Assembly (NCBI GenBank): GCA_041392065.1
Contig: JAWKMU010000001.1
Coordinates: forward strand, 651,056 to 715,055
Direction of reading: 5' to 3'
DNA: 64,000 nucleotides
Source: CAJQLB01 sp041392065
GTDB lineage: Bacteria > Bacteroidota > Bacteroidia > Flavobacteriales > Flavobacteriaceae
A model generated the notes under the pieces. That model had not been told where the DNA came from. It saw only the letters and a list, made by a program, of their open reading frames with translations, and did no database searches. Each line of letters opens with the position of its first letter. Positions within the stretch are counted from its first letter, which is position 1. Shown here in pieces: positions 16,758-25,759 of the stretch. Both the position numbers and the translations under genes were made by a program.

Positions 16758-18299
16758 CTCTTTTCCTCCCAAATATATACAATCTTTTAAATCTTGCATA
16801 CTTGTAAATTTTACAGGTGTTTTTTGATAACTGTAAGTTCGGTCTAATTCCTCCGAAAGATTATGATCATCAACATTAACATCAATATCTTTCATATTAA
16901 ATTGACAAGGATGCTCATAACCAGCAGCATGAGTAATTTCGATCAATTCTTTTCTAAATGTTTTAAAGTATTGAGCAAGTCTTACAGATTTTAGTGGAAT
17001 ATTAATGCCATTTTGAAGCCATTTACTTTGTGTAGCAACACCACTTGGACAGCGATTGGTATGGCAAACCTGAGCTTGTATACAACCAATGCTCATCATA
17101 GCTTCTCTAGCAACATTTATGCAATCTGCTCCCATGGCAAAAGCCATTGCAGCCTTAGCAGGAAATCCAAGTTTACCACTACCAATAAAAACAATTCGAT
17201 CTGTTAGATTTCGCTTTTGAAATACTTTATACAAATCGCTAAAACCATAAACCCAAGGCAAAGAAACATGGTCAGCAAAACTTGGAGGAGCAGCTCCAGT
17301 GCCACCTTCGCCACCATCAACAGTAATAAAATCAGGACCTTTTCCAGTTTCTGTCATTAAATCGGCAAGTTCTTCCCATTCGTTTAATTTACCAATAGCA
17401 GCTTTAATACCTACAGGAAGTCCAGTATTTTCTGCAATAGCCTCAATAAACTCTAAGAGTTCTTTTACATTAGAAAATGCAGAGTGATTGGGAGGAGACA
17501 GCACATCTTTTCCAACTTCAACACCTCTTATTTTAGCAATCTCATGAGTAATCTTAGCTCCAGGTAAAACACCTCCTTTTCCAGGTTTTGCACCTTGTGA
17601 GAGTTTAATTTCAATAGCTTTTATGAATGGATTGTCATTGACTAACTGTCGCATTTTTTCCATTGAGAAATTTCCATCTTTGTCCCTAACACCAAAATAA
17701 CCAGTTCCAAAATGAAACACAACATCTCCACCATGGCTATGATAAGGTGATAAACCACCTTCACCTGTATTATGGTATGCTCCAGACATTTTAACGCCTT
17801 TGTTTAAAGACTCTACAGCTTTTGCTGAAAGAGAGCCAAAACTCATTGCAGAAACGTTAATTATAGAAGCTGGACGATAAGGTTTTTTTCTCTTGTTGAA
17901 TTCTCCCATAACTTTTGCACAAGGCAAAAAATTTGGATCAATTTTATTTGGATGGTTTTCAGGTAATTTATAAGGCATCATCGCATTATTGATAAATATG
18001 TGCTGATGCGCATAAATATCTCTATCTGTACCAAACCCTTCGTAGTTGTTTTCTTTTTTTGCTGAAGCATAAATCCAACTTCGTTCAATACGATTAAAAG
18101 GAAGTTCTTCTCTATTGTTGGCAACAAAATACTGCCTTATTTCTGGACCTATCTTTTCAAATAAATAGCGTAAATGACCAATAATTGGATAGTTATGGCT
18201 TATGGTATGCTTTTTTTGAAAAAAAACATCTCTTATGGCAATTAAAGCCAACACAGTTAGTATCCACATCCACCAAGTTATTTGGGACAAAAACTCCAT
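16731..18299 (-). CDS. FMN-binding glutamate synthase family protein (stand-alone GltB synthase domain)
   Basis: Starting at the ATG at 18299 gives 522 residues; a TTG two codons upstream is less likely. An N-terminal membrane helix (about 3-22, with charged residues after it) precedes the FMN-binding TIM barrel of glutamate synthase: SFGSLSAKAVESLNKG, KPGKGGVLPG, DGGEGGTGAAPPSFADH and GADCINVAREAMMSIGCIQAQ. Cysteines in CIQAQVCHTNRCPSG match the iron-sulfur-binding pattern of ferredoxin-dependent GltS. The glutaminase domain of true GltB is absent, so ammonia-dependent or other oxidoreductase activity is possible. The last few codons lie in a short repeat cluster, suggesting the C-terminus has been extended or replaced. 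Confidence 0.85.
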   Translation of the reverse strand: MEFLSQITWWMWILTVLALIAIRDVFFQKKHTISHNYPIIGHLRYLFEKIGPEIRQYFVANNREELPFNRIERSWIYASAKKENNYEGFGTDRDIYAHQHIFINNAMMPYKLPENHPNKIDPNFLPCAKVMGEFNKRKKPYRPASIINVSAMSFGSLSAKAVESLNKGVKMSGAYHNTGEGGLSPYHSHGGDVVFHFGTGYFGVRDKDGNFSMEKMRQLVNDNPFIKAIEIKLSQGAKPGKGGVLPGAKITHEIAKIRGVEVGKDVLSPPNHSAFSNVKELLEFIEAIAENTGLPVGIKAAIGKLNEWEELADLMTETGKGPDFITVDGGEGGTGAAPPSFADHVSLPWVYGFSDLYKVFQKRNLTDRIVFIGSGKLGFPAKAAMAFAMGADCINVAREAMMSIGCIQAQVCHTNRCPSGVATQSKWLQNGINIPLKSVRLAQYFKTFRKELIEITHAAGYEHPCQFNMKDIDVNVDDHNLSEELDRTYSYQKTPVKFTSMQDLKDCIYLGGKESVDSLQSQ

Positions 18300-18308
18300 A
18301 ATCAATAT

Positions 18309-19580
18309 TTAATTATTTAAATAATCCAAAGACAATTGTATAAAAGCTTTCACACCTAACAACATGCCACTTTCATCTATGTAAAAATCTGGTGTGTGGT
18401 GTGGAAAAGCTTCTGTTTCACCTGGAGTCATACCTCCTAAAAAGAAGAAGAATCCTGGAACTTCTTTTTGAAAAAACGAAAAGTCTTCAGCTCCTGTAAT
18501 TGGTTTAATTTCAAACACACTTTTTACTCCAGCTACTTCTTGAAGCGAAGGGAGCATTTGTGCAGTGAGTTCTGGATCGTTATAGGTTATAGGGTACCCT
18601 TTATCTACATTTATTGTAGCTTCAGCTCTGTACGCTTTTGCTATAGCTGGAACCATCTCTTTCATACGTTGTATAATGGTTGTTTGCATATCTGCATCGA
18701 GAGTACGTAAAGTGCCAAGCATATTTGCAGATTCTGGAATAATATTACTGCGAACTCCACTTTCAATTTTTCCTATAGTTAGCACTACAGCTTCTGTAGT
18801 TAAAGGCATTTCTCTACTTACAAGTGTTTGTAAACCATCAATAATTTTTACACTTGCAATAATAGGGTCAATACTTGTCCACGGAGTAGAACCATGACTT
18901 TGCTTTCCTTTAACGTTTATTTCGAAACTGTTTACAGCAGCCATCATTCCCCCAGATTTATAAGCAATGGTATTTACAGGTTGTCCTGAGCCAATGTGTA
19001 ATCCAAAAACAGCATCAACATCTGGGTTTTTTAAAACACCTTCTTTTACCATCAATTCAGCACCTCCTTCTTCTCCAGAAGGTGCTCCTTCCTCAGCTGG
19101 TTGAAAAATAAATTTTATAGTGCCTTTAATTTTATCAGTGTTTTTAGACATGATCTCTGCAACTCCCATTAAGATGGCTATATGAGTGTCGTGACCACAA
19201 GCATGCATTACTGGAACTTCTTCTCCATTATATTCACCTTTTGCAGTAGATTTAAATGGTAAGTCTGCCCTTTCAGGAACAGGTAAAGCATCCATGTCTG
19301 CTCTTAAAGCAATAACTTTACCAGGTTTTTTTCCTTTTAAAATACCAACAACTCCTGTGTGAGCAACTCCAGTTTGAACTTCTATACCAAGAGATTTTAA
19401 ATGAGCTGCAATTTTTTCAGCAGTTCTATATTCTCTATTTGATAATTCTGGGTTTTGATGAAAGTCTCGTCGCCATTCAATGACTTTATTTTCAATATTT
19501 GCAATGTCTTTGTCTAAACCATGTTGAGCAAATGCAAAAGCACTTGTAAACAAAGTGATGGTTAATAATATGTGTTTCAT
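18309..19580 (-). CDS. Exported M20D family amidohydrolase
   Basis: A signal peptide (cut after FAFA, before QHGL) precedes a 423-residue M20D metallopeptidase-fold enzyme. Metal-binding motifs are present: HACGHDTH (about 126-133), PAEEGAPSGEEGG (about 161-173) and the late histidine in AFPHHTPDFYID. The lid/dimerisation domain with GKQSHGSTPW (about 225-234) is also present. Family members remove acyl or amide groups from amino-acid conjugates (N-acyl, hippurate or IAA-amino acid type). The gene starts 15 bases after the DsrE gene ends and stops just before the flavoprotein start, so the three are likely co-transcribed. Confidence 0.9.
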   Translation of the reverse strand: MKHILLTITLFTSAFAFAQHGLDKDIANIENKVIEWRRDFHQNPELSNREYRTAEKIAAHLKSLGIEVQTGVAHTGVVGILKGKKPGKVIALRADMDALPVPERADLPFKSTAKGEYNGEEVPVMHACGHDTHIAILMGVAEIMSKNTDKIKGTIKFIFQPAEEGAPSGEEGGAELMVKEGVLKNPDVDAVFGLHIGSGQPVNTIAYKSGGMMAAVNSFEINVKGKQSHGSTPWTSIDPIIASVKIIDGLQTLVSREMPLTTEAVVLTIGKIESGVRSNIIPESANMLGTLRTLDADMQTTIIQRMKEMVPAIAKAYRAEATINVDKGYPITYNDPELTAQMLPSLQEVAGVKSVFEIKPITGAEDFSFFQKEVPGFFFFLGGMTPGETEAFPHHTPDFYIDESGMLLGVKAFIQLSLDYLNN

Positions 19581-19595
19581 TATTGTGTATTTGTA

Positions 19596-20129
19596 TTAAA
19601 ATTTCATAAATCGGTAGCCATTATTTTGGTATTGCAAAAGTGCTGTCATTGCAGACAAAGCAAACTTAACATTAGGATTAACGTTAGTTTTGTTTAAGCC
19701 TCTGGCTCCAGCTGTTTGACCACAAAGAATAATATCAACTCCAGCTTCAGTTAATTGATTGATGAGTTCAAAATTCGGATTGTCTACTCCAAATTTCTCT
19801 TTATAAGCCTCATTGGTCATAATATCTTGCCAAGCTCCACCATGTATAGTCATTGCAACATGTAATTGTTCTGGTTTTAAACCAGCATTAGCATGCATAT
19901 TAAGAAAACGAGCAGCAGTTTCAATATATTTATTCACAACACTTTTATCTTCAGAAGAATGCATGACATCAAAAATGATTTTGTGATTGGCAGTAACATC
20001 AGTTTTCACATCAGGATTTTCAACATTGAATGTTTGCCCAAAATCTTTGATAATTTTCTGATTTTCTTGCGCTGTAACTGGGAATATCGCTCCTAAACAC
20101 ATTCCAAAAACAAAGAGTATTTTTTTCAT
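19596..20129 (-). CDS. Exported DsrE-family protein
   Basis: The 177-residue product has a signal peptide (MKKILFVFGMCLGAIFPVTAQ) followed by a DsrE/F-like alpha/beta fold: KIIFDVMHSS (strand 1), AMTIHGGAW and VDIILCGQTAGARG. The single conserved cysteine sits in LCGQT (about 136), where the DsrE sulfur-relay cysteine is expected. Periplasmic copies of this family are common in Bacteroidota, but their role is not established. It leads the minus-strand run with the M20 peptidase and flavoprotein. Confidence 0.8.
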   Translation of the reverse strand: MKKILFVFGMCLGAIFPVTAQENQKIIKDFGQTFNVENPDVKTDVTANHKIIFDVMHSSEDKSVVNKYIETAARFLNMHANAGLKPEQLHVAMTIHGGAWQDIMTNEAYKEKFGVDNPNFELINQLTEAGVDIILCGQTAGARGLNKTNVNPNVKFALSAMTALLQYQNNGYRFMKF

Positions 20130-20266
20130 TCAAAATAATATTAGGCTTAAAGATATTTAAATTTTATAAAACATTAAGTAGATTTTGAATTGTTTATAAT
20201 TAATCTATTTATCATTTAGAAAACCGTTTAACATTGGCTAAATTCACGTTTTAAAATGTTATTGAT

Positions 20267-22594
20267 TTGGAGAAGTATTTAAGTCAGCTAAACGATGCAC
20301 AATTAGCACCAACTTTACAAAAAGATGGGCCAATGATTGTTATTGCTGGAGCTGGTTCTGGAAAAACAAGAGTTCTAACATATAGAATTGCTTATTTAAT
20401 GAGTCAGGGAGTTGACCCTTTTAATATTCTAGCCCTAACTTTTACTAACAAAGCAGCTCGTGAGATGAAAAGTAGAATTGCTACCATTGTGGGTGATAGT
20501 GAAGCAAAGAATTTGTGGATGGGAACATTTCACTCTGTGTTTGCGAAAATTTTACGCTTTGAAGCAGATCGTTTGGGTTACCCAAACAATTTTACCATTT
20601 ATGATACTCAAGATTCAGATCGTTTAATTGCTTCCATTATCAAGGAAATGAAACTTGATAAAGACATTTATAAGTACAAGCAAATACGTTCCAGAATTTC
20701 TTCTTACAAAAACAGTTTGATTACAGTTAAGGCTTATTTTCAGAATCCAGAATTGATGGAGGCTGATGCATCAGCAAGACGACCAAAATTGGGAGAAATC
20801 TATAAGAATTATGTGGAGCGCTGTTTTAAAGCTGGAGCTATGGATTTTGATGATTTATTGCTAAAAACCAACGAATTGCTTACACGTTTTCCTGATGTAT
20901 TGGCAAAATATCAAGATAGATTTAGATACATTCTGGTTGATGAGTATCAAGATACGAATCACTCGCAATACTTAATAGTTAGAGCATTATCTGATCGATT
21001 CCAAAACATCTGTGTGGTTGGAGATGATGCGCAAAGTATTTATGCATTTCGTGGTGCAAATATTAATAATATTTTGAATTTTCAGCGTGATTATGACGAT
21101 GTTAAAGTGTTTCGATTAGAACAGAATTATCGTTCAACAAAAAATATTGTAAAAGCAGCCAACTCCATCATTGATAAAAACCAAACCAAATTAGACAAAG
21201 TGGTTTGGACAGCTAACGAGGAAGGTCCAAAAATTAAAGTGCATAGATCTTTAACTGATGGTGACGAAGGTCGCTATGTAGCAAGCACCATTTTCGAGAA
21301 TAAAATGCAAAACCAACTAAAGAATAGTGATTTTGCTGTTTTATACAGAACGAATGCACAATCGAGATCTATTGAAGATGCGCTAAGAAAAAGAGATATT
21401 CCATATAGAATTTATGGAGGCTTATCGTTTTATCAAAGAAAAGAAATAAAAGATGTGCTCTCATATTTGCGATTAATAATCAATCCGAATGATGAGGAAG
21501 CTTTAAAACGCATCATTAATTTTCCAGCACGTGGCATTGGTCAAACCACAATAGATAAGCTTGTAGTTGCAGCAAATGGGTATGGAAAATCTATTTTCGA
21601 AATCATACAAAACCTTGATAAAGTAGATATTGGCATAAATGCAGGAACTAAAACTAAGCTCGAAAATTTTGCAACAATGATTGCAAGCTTTCAGGTGATG
21701 AATAAAACTGCAAATGCATTTGAATTAGCTGAGCATGTTACAAAAGTATCTGGATTAATTAGGGAATTTAACAATGATGGCACTCCAGAAGGAATTGCCA
21801 GAATGGAGAACATTGAAGAACTTCTTAATGGTATTAAAGATTTTGTTGAAGGTCAACGTGAATTGGCTGATAGTACAGGTTCTTTAACCGAATTTCTTGA
21901 AGATGTTGCTTTAGCGACAGATTTAGATGCAGATAAAGGCGACTCTAACCACGTGGCATTAATGACTATTCATTTAGCTAAAGGTTTGGAATTTCCTTAT
22001 GTATATATTGTTGGTTTGGAAGAAGATTTGTTTCCAAGTGCCATGAGTATGAACACAAGAAGTGAGTTGGAAGAAGAACGACGATTATTTTATGTAGCGC
22101 TAACAAGAGCAGAAAAACAAGCCTATTTAACCTATGCTTTATCACGATATCGTTGGGGAAAACTTATGGATTCTGAACCAAGCAGGTTTATTGAAGAAAT
22201 TGACGATGAGTATTTAGAGGTCCTAACTCCACCAGAGGAGCGGCGAATTAATCCTATGCTTAGCGAAGATATTTTTGGAGATTTACCACCTAATACAATT
22301 AGGTACAAACCAGCTAAACAAGGAATTGCAACAAAAAAGTCAAAATCTGAAGCAGAACCTTTTAAAATAAGTACACCGAAAAACCTTAAACCATTAAAAA
22401 GGACTAATGGAACAACCAACTTATTTGATAATAAACTTGCAGTTGGTAACTTTGTTAAACACTTGCGTTTTGGTAAAGGAGAAGTGTTAAAAATAGAAGG
22501 TAGTGGAGCAGATGTAAAAGCTGAAATAAAATTTGAAAATGGAGGTGTAAAAAAACTGTTATTGCGATTTGCTAAATTAGATGTTATTGGATAA
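20267..22594 (+). CDS. uvrD: UvrD/PcrA/Rep superfamily I DNA helicase
   Basis: This is a 775-residue 3'-5' helicase. Motif I is AGAGSGKT (27-34), motif II is LVDEYQDTNHSQ, followed by VVGDDAQSIYAFRGA, LEQNYRS and VALMTIHLAKGLEFPYV. A C-terminal Tudor-like region (about 720-772, FVKHLRFGKGEVLKIEG) is as expected for PcrA, where it contacts RNA polymerase. The start is TTG at 20267; the ATG at 20256 is out of frame. The gene overlaps the next by one base (TAATG). Confidence 0.96.
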   Translation: MEKYLSQLNDAQLAPTLQKDGPMIVIAGAGSGKTRVLTYRIAYLMSQGVDPFNILALTFTNKAAREMKSRIATIVGDSEAKNLWMGTFHSVFAKILRFEADRLGYPNNFTIYDTQDSDRLIASIIKEMKLDKDIYKYKQIRSRISSYKNSLITVKAYFQNPELMEADASARRPKLGEIYKNYVERCFKAGAMDFDDLLLKTNELLTRFPDVLAKYQDRFRYILVDEYQDTNHSQYLIVRALSDRFQNICVVGDDAQSIYAFRGANINNILNFQRDYDDVKVFRLEQNYRSTKNIVKAANSIIDKNQTKLDKVVWTANEEGPKIKVHRSLTDGDEGRYVASTIFENKMQNQLKNSDFAVLYRTNAQSRSIEDALRKRDIPYRIYGGLSFYQRKEIKDVLSYLRLIINPNDEEALKRIINFPARGIGQTTIDKLVVAANGYGKSIFEIIQNLDKVDIGINAGTKTKLENFATMIASFQVMNKTANAFELAEHVTKVSGLIREFNNDGTPEGIARMENIEELLNGIKDFVEGQRELADSTGSLTEFLEDVALATDLDADKGDSNHVALMTIHLAKGLEFPYVYIVGLEEDLFPSAMSMNTRSELEEERRLFYVALTRAEKQAYLTYALSRYRWGKLMDSEPSRFIEEIDDEYLEVLTPPEERRINPMLSEDIFGDLPPNTIRYKPAKQGIATKKSKSEAEPFKISTPKNLKPLKRTNGTTNLFDNKLAVGNFVKHLRFGKGEVLKIEGSGADVKAEIKFENGGVKKLLLRFAKLDVIG

Positions 22595-23214
22595 TGGCTG
22601 AATTTATTAAAATATACGAAGAAAATCCAAACCCTAAAGAAATCGATAAGGTGGTTAGTGTCCTTAAAAAAGGAGGGCTTATCATTTATCCTACAGATAC
22701 TGTTTATGGTTTGGGCTGTGATATTACTAATATAAAAGCTTTAGAGAGAGTTGCAAAAATAAAAGGAGTGAAATTAGAGAAGTCTAACTTTTCTTTTATT
22801 TGTCACGACTTAAGTAATCTTAGTGATTATGTAAAACAGATTGACAACTCTACATTTAAGCTGTTAAAGCGAGCACTTCCTGGTCCTTACACTTTTGTGT
22901 TGCCAAGTGCCAAGAGTTTACCAAATCCATTTAAACAGAAAAAAACAGTTGGTATTCGCGTTCCAAACAATAATATAGCACTCGAAATTGTAAGACGATT
23001 GGGACGTCCAATAATTTCCACATCAATTCGAGATGAAGACGAAATTATAGAGTACACTACTGATCCTGAGTTGATAAAAGAAAAATGGGATAACCTTGTA
23101 GATATGGTTATTGATGGAGGTTATGGAGGTAATGAGGCTTCTACAGTAATTGATGTGTCTGATGGAGATGTTGTTATAGTAAGAGAAGGTAAAGGAAGTT
23201 TAGATATCCTATAA
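22594..23214 (+). CDS. TsaC/YciO/Sua5 family protein
   Basis: The 206-residue product has the YrdC-like fold with KGGLIIYPTDTVYGLGCD (26-43), LPGPYTFVLP (about 95-104) and VGIRVPNN. The family includes the enzyme that makes threonylcarbamoyl-AMP for tRNA t6A37. The sequence KIKGVKLEKSNFSFICHDL and the compact length are closer to the YciO branch, whose role is less certain. The ATG overlaps the uvrD stop by one base, so translation is coupled. A terminator hairpin follows at 23220. Confidence 0.82.
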   Translation: MAEFIKIYEENPNPKEIDKVVSVLKKGGLIIYPTDTVYGLGCDITNIKALERVAKIKGVKLEKSNFSFICHDLSNLSDYVKQIDNSTFKLLKRALPGPYTFVLPSAKSLPNPFKQKKTVGIRVPNNNIALEIVRRLGRPIISTSIRDEDEIIEYTTDPELIKEKWDNLVDMVIDGGYGGNEASTVIDVSDGDVVIVREGKGSLDIL

Positions 23215-23219
23215 AAAAA

Positions 23220-23242
23220 GCCCAATCTTTCGATTGAGCTTT
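23220..23242. terminator. Bidirectional hairpin terminator
   Basis: GCCCAATC (23220-23227) pairs with GATTGAGC (23232-23239) with one mismatch and a four-base loop. An A-run stands before it and a short T-run after it, so it can serve both the uvrD-tsaC operon and the convergent OmpA gene. Confidence 0.7.
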
Positions 23243-23262
23243 CTTAATATTTTTTATAAATA

Positions 23263-24123
23263 TTAGTTGCCGCCTTGAGACAAGATTTTCATTTCTTGCT
23301 CTATCATATCGTAAAACTCATCTATTTTTGGAAGCACTACAATACGAGTTCTTCTGTTTCTTGCTCTGTTTTCAGCAGTGTCATTATCTACTAAAGGAAC
23401 ATATTCTCCTCTACCAGCTGCAATTAATTGTGCAGGATTAACACCTAATTTTTGTAATTCTCTAATAATAGAAGTTGAGCGCTTTACACTTAAATCCCAG
23501 TTATCTAACAGTACACCTTTTTGGTAAGATACAGTATCTGTGTGACCTTCAACCATAGCTTCAAAATTGGGTTTGCTCTTAATCACTTTAGCAACTTTGG
23601 CTAAAATTTCTTCAGCACGAGTTGTTACATTATAGCTACCACTTTTAAACAATAATTTATCTGCAATAGAAATAAACACAACACCTTTTTCAACGTTTAC
23701 TTCAATATCTGGATCGTCAATACCAACTTCTTTCTTTAAGCTGGTTACTAAGGCAAGCATTACACTATCCTTTTTGGTAATAGCATCTTGTAAACGCGAA
23801 ATCTTTAAATCTTTCTCTTTAAGGCTTTCTAAGGTTTTTTCAACATTGCTTGCGCCTTTTGAGGTAAGTATGGTAAGGTCTTTATTACTCTGAATTAAGT
23901 TATCGTTGGCTTTTCTTAAATCAGCCAATTGATCCTTCATGGCATTCAATTGTGCGTTTGCAGCAGCAGCATCAGCCAAACAACTGTTTAGTTTTACAGT
24001 TGCAGAGTTTAATAAATCTTGAGTTTCTTTTTGCTTGGCTTCAAGTGCTGCATATTCCTTTTTAGACACGCATGAGCCCAACAAAATCATAGCAGAAAAG
24101 CTTAGTAAAATAATTTTTTTCAT
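23263..24123 (-). CDS. OmpA-family peptidoglycan-binding lipoprotein
   Basis: The signal peptide ends with lipobox LLGSC (C18). A long coiled coil (about 22-125) is followed by an OmpA/MotB C-terminal domain (about 140-275) with VEGHTDT, WDLSVKRS and NRARNRRTRIVV, which bind peptidoglycan. The 286-residue protein is therefore a lipid-anchored link between a membrane and the cell wall. A TAnnTTTG box lies 39 bases upstream on the minus strand and a shared terminator lies beyond its stop. Confidence 0.9.
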   Translation of the reverse strand: MKKIILLSFSAMILLGSCVSKKEYAALEAKQKETQDLLNSATVKLNSCLADAAAANAQLNAMKDQLADLRKANDNLIQSNKDLTILTSKGASNVEKTLESLKEKDLKISRLQDAITKKDSVMLALVTSLKKEVGIDDPDIEVNVEKGVVFISIADKLLFKSGSYNVTTRAEEILAKVAKVIKSKPNFEAMVEGHTDTVSYQKGVLLDNWDLSVKRSTSIIRELQKLGVNPAQLIAAGRGEYVPLVDNDTAENRARNRRTRIVVLPKIDEFYDMIEQEMKILSQGGN

Positions 24124-24161
24124 TGGATTATTAATTGTTAAATAAGTTTAAAACTTCGGCA

Positions 24162-24169
24162 CAAAAATA
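24162..24169 (-). promoter_or_regulatory. Predicted -7 box of the OmpA lipoprotein gene
   Basis: On the minus strand this is TATTTTTG, a match to TAnnTTTG, 39 bases upstream of the ATG at 24123. Confidence 0.45.
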
Positions 24170-24219
24170 TACAAAAAAAATATCGGAAATAGTGTGTTAA
24201 CAAAACTTTTACGAAAAAC

Positions 24220-25209
24220 TTATAAACTATTATATGTCCTTTTATTTTTTATAAAGTATTTCCAAACAATTGAGGTTTTATCGTAATAGTCCACTTTTTT
24301 ATTTGATGCTTTCCTCTGTTTGTATAACCTTGAAAAATTTTTGTAAAAAGAAAAATGCGCCTTTATGATAGATAATGTATGGTTTGCTTTAAAGTTTAAT
24401 AAAAACTTTATTCCAGCAATACCATCTAAACACAAACGAAAAACAATTAATAAAAACAGATTTCCTTTCGCATTTTTTGTAAGATTAAACAAACTGTTCC
24501 TAAAGTTTAAATAGGTTTTCTTAGGGCTTATGTAATTTAAAGTTCCACCTCCTAAGTGATAAACAATAGAATGGCTTACATATTTAATTTGGTAGCCCAA
24601 ATTTTTGGCTCTCCAACATAAATCTATTTCTTCTTGGTGAGCAAAATAGGTTTCGTCAAAACCATTAAGTGCTACAAAAACAGATTTTTTTATAAAAAAA
24701 CAAGCACCTGAAGCCCAAAAAATATCTGTAATACCTTCATATTGTTGTTCATCTTTTTCAATAGTGTCGAAAATTCTTCCTCTACAATAAGGGTATCCAT
24801 ATTTATCTAAAAAACCTCCAGCTGCTCCAGCATATTCAAAATAGTCTCTATTTTTATAATCTAATATTTTAGGTTGTACAATTGCGGTTTTAGAATCTGC
24901 TTCAAAGCATTTAATAATTGAATTAAGCCAGTTTTCAGTGACTTCAACGTCATTATTTAATAAACAAAAAACATCTGCTTCAATGTTTTTTAAAGCATCA
25001 TTATAACCTTTGGCATAACCACCATTTTCACTATTTCTAATAATCTTTACTGTTGGGAACTGTTTATTTGTATAGTTAATAGAATCGTCAGTAGATGCAT
25101 TATCTGCTATATATATTGTGGCATTTTCAGAATGCTCAACCACTGAAGGCAAAAACTCTTCCAATAGTTTTTTTCCATTCCAGTTTAATATGACAATGGC
25201 TACTTTCAT
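24220..25209 (-). CDS. Family 2 glycosyltransferase (rhamnosyltransferase-like)
   Basis: The 329-residue protein starts with the GT2 nucleotide-sugar fold: VAIVILNWNGKKLLEEFLPS (3-22), IADNASTDDS (34-43) and a DxD-type motif in LLNNDVEV (83-90). WASGACFFIKKSVF and HQEEIDLCWRAK (about 194-205) are acceptor-side motifs of the rhamnosyltransferase-like GT2 group. Hydrophobic segments near 240-265 suggest membrane association. It should add a sugar to a cell-envelope glycan. Its start codon overlaps the stop of the upstream nuclease-like gene by 4 bases (ATGA). Confidence 0.88.
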   Translation of the reverse strand: MKVAIVILNWNGKKLLEEFLPSVVEHSENATIYIADNASTDDSINYTNKQFPTVKIIRNSENGGYAKGYNDALKNIEADVFCLLNNDVEVTENWLNSIIKCFEADSKTAIVQPKILDYKNRDYFEYAGAAGGFLDKYGYPYCRGRIFDTIEKDEQQYEGITDIFWASGACFFIKKSVFVALNGFDETYFAHQEEIDLCWRAKNLGYQIKYVSHSIVYHLGGGTLNYISPKKTYLNFRNSLFNLTKNAKGNLFLLIVFRLCLDGIAGIKFLLNFKANHTLSIIKAHFSFYKNFSRLYKQRKASNKKVDYYDKTSIVWKYFIKNKRTYNSL

Positions 25210-25652
25210 AAATTGTAATCTGGAATGTCCTTTAAAAAATGATAGCGTTCTTTATCAAAATCCATAGCGCAATAATAATGATTTATTCCGTTAGTCACCA
25301 TCAAATATGTGGCATCTAAAGCTAAATTGTAGCGAGCAATTTGGTCAAAAGTATCTTGATTGATATTTATTTTTGGCGACTTACATTCAACAATTAAATG
25401 AATGCTTCCATCAGGATTGTAAATTACTATATCATAACGTTTATTCAAACCATTTACTTTTAGTTCTTTCTCAACGTTAATAAGTGTTTTCGGATAATTT
25501 TTATGTGTAATTAAGTAGTTGATGCAATGTTGCCTAACCCATTCTTCAGGTTGTAAAACCACAAATTTTTTGCGAATATCATCAAAGATAAGACGTTTAT
25601 TTTCTCTATTTTTGAGACGAAACGAAAACTTTGGAAAATTTAGCTCTTGCAT
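25206..25652 (-). CDS. HsdR N-terminal-like PD-(D/E)XK nuclease-fold protein
   Basis: This 148-residue protein matches the stand-alone 'type I restriction enzyme R protein N-terminal' domain (HSDR_N_2). The PD-(D/E)XK core is visible as KRYDIVIYNPDG (catalytic-type D) followed by HLIVECKSPKINI (E-x-K). No helicase or HsdM/HsdS gene is nearby, so it is not part of a restriction system here. Small proteins of this kind are widespread in Bacteroidota and their role is not established. It overlaps the glycosyltransferase gene by 4 bases and they are probably translated together. Confidence 0.8.
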   Translation of the reverse strand: MQELNFPKFSFRLKNRENKRLIFDDIRKKFVVLQPEEWVRQHCINYLITHKNYPKTLINVEKELKVNGLNKRYDIVIYNPDGSIHLIVECKSPKININQDTFDQIARYNLALDATYLMVTNGINHYYCAMDFDKERYHFLKDIPDYNL

Positions 25653-25715
25653 TAATTATGAGTCTGTTTTTTCAAAGTTAATTTTCAAATAGCAAATAAC
25701 AAATTCCAAGCCTTT

Positions 25716-25723
25716 TATTTTTG
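25716..25723 (+). promoter_or_regulatory. Predicted -7 box of holA
   Basis: TATTTTTG fits TAnnTTTG. Transcription starting about 7 bases downstream would exclude the upstream TTG at 25721 as a start codon and favours the TTG at 25760. Confidence 0.5.
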
Positions 25724-25759
25724 GAATTTGAATTTTTTAAGATTGGAATTTATATTGAT

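Noticed and set aside
25206..25652. Remnant of a type I restriction system
   Set aside because: No helicase part of HsdR and no HsdM or HsdS gene nearby; the single-domain protein is a family in its own right.
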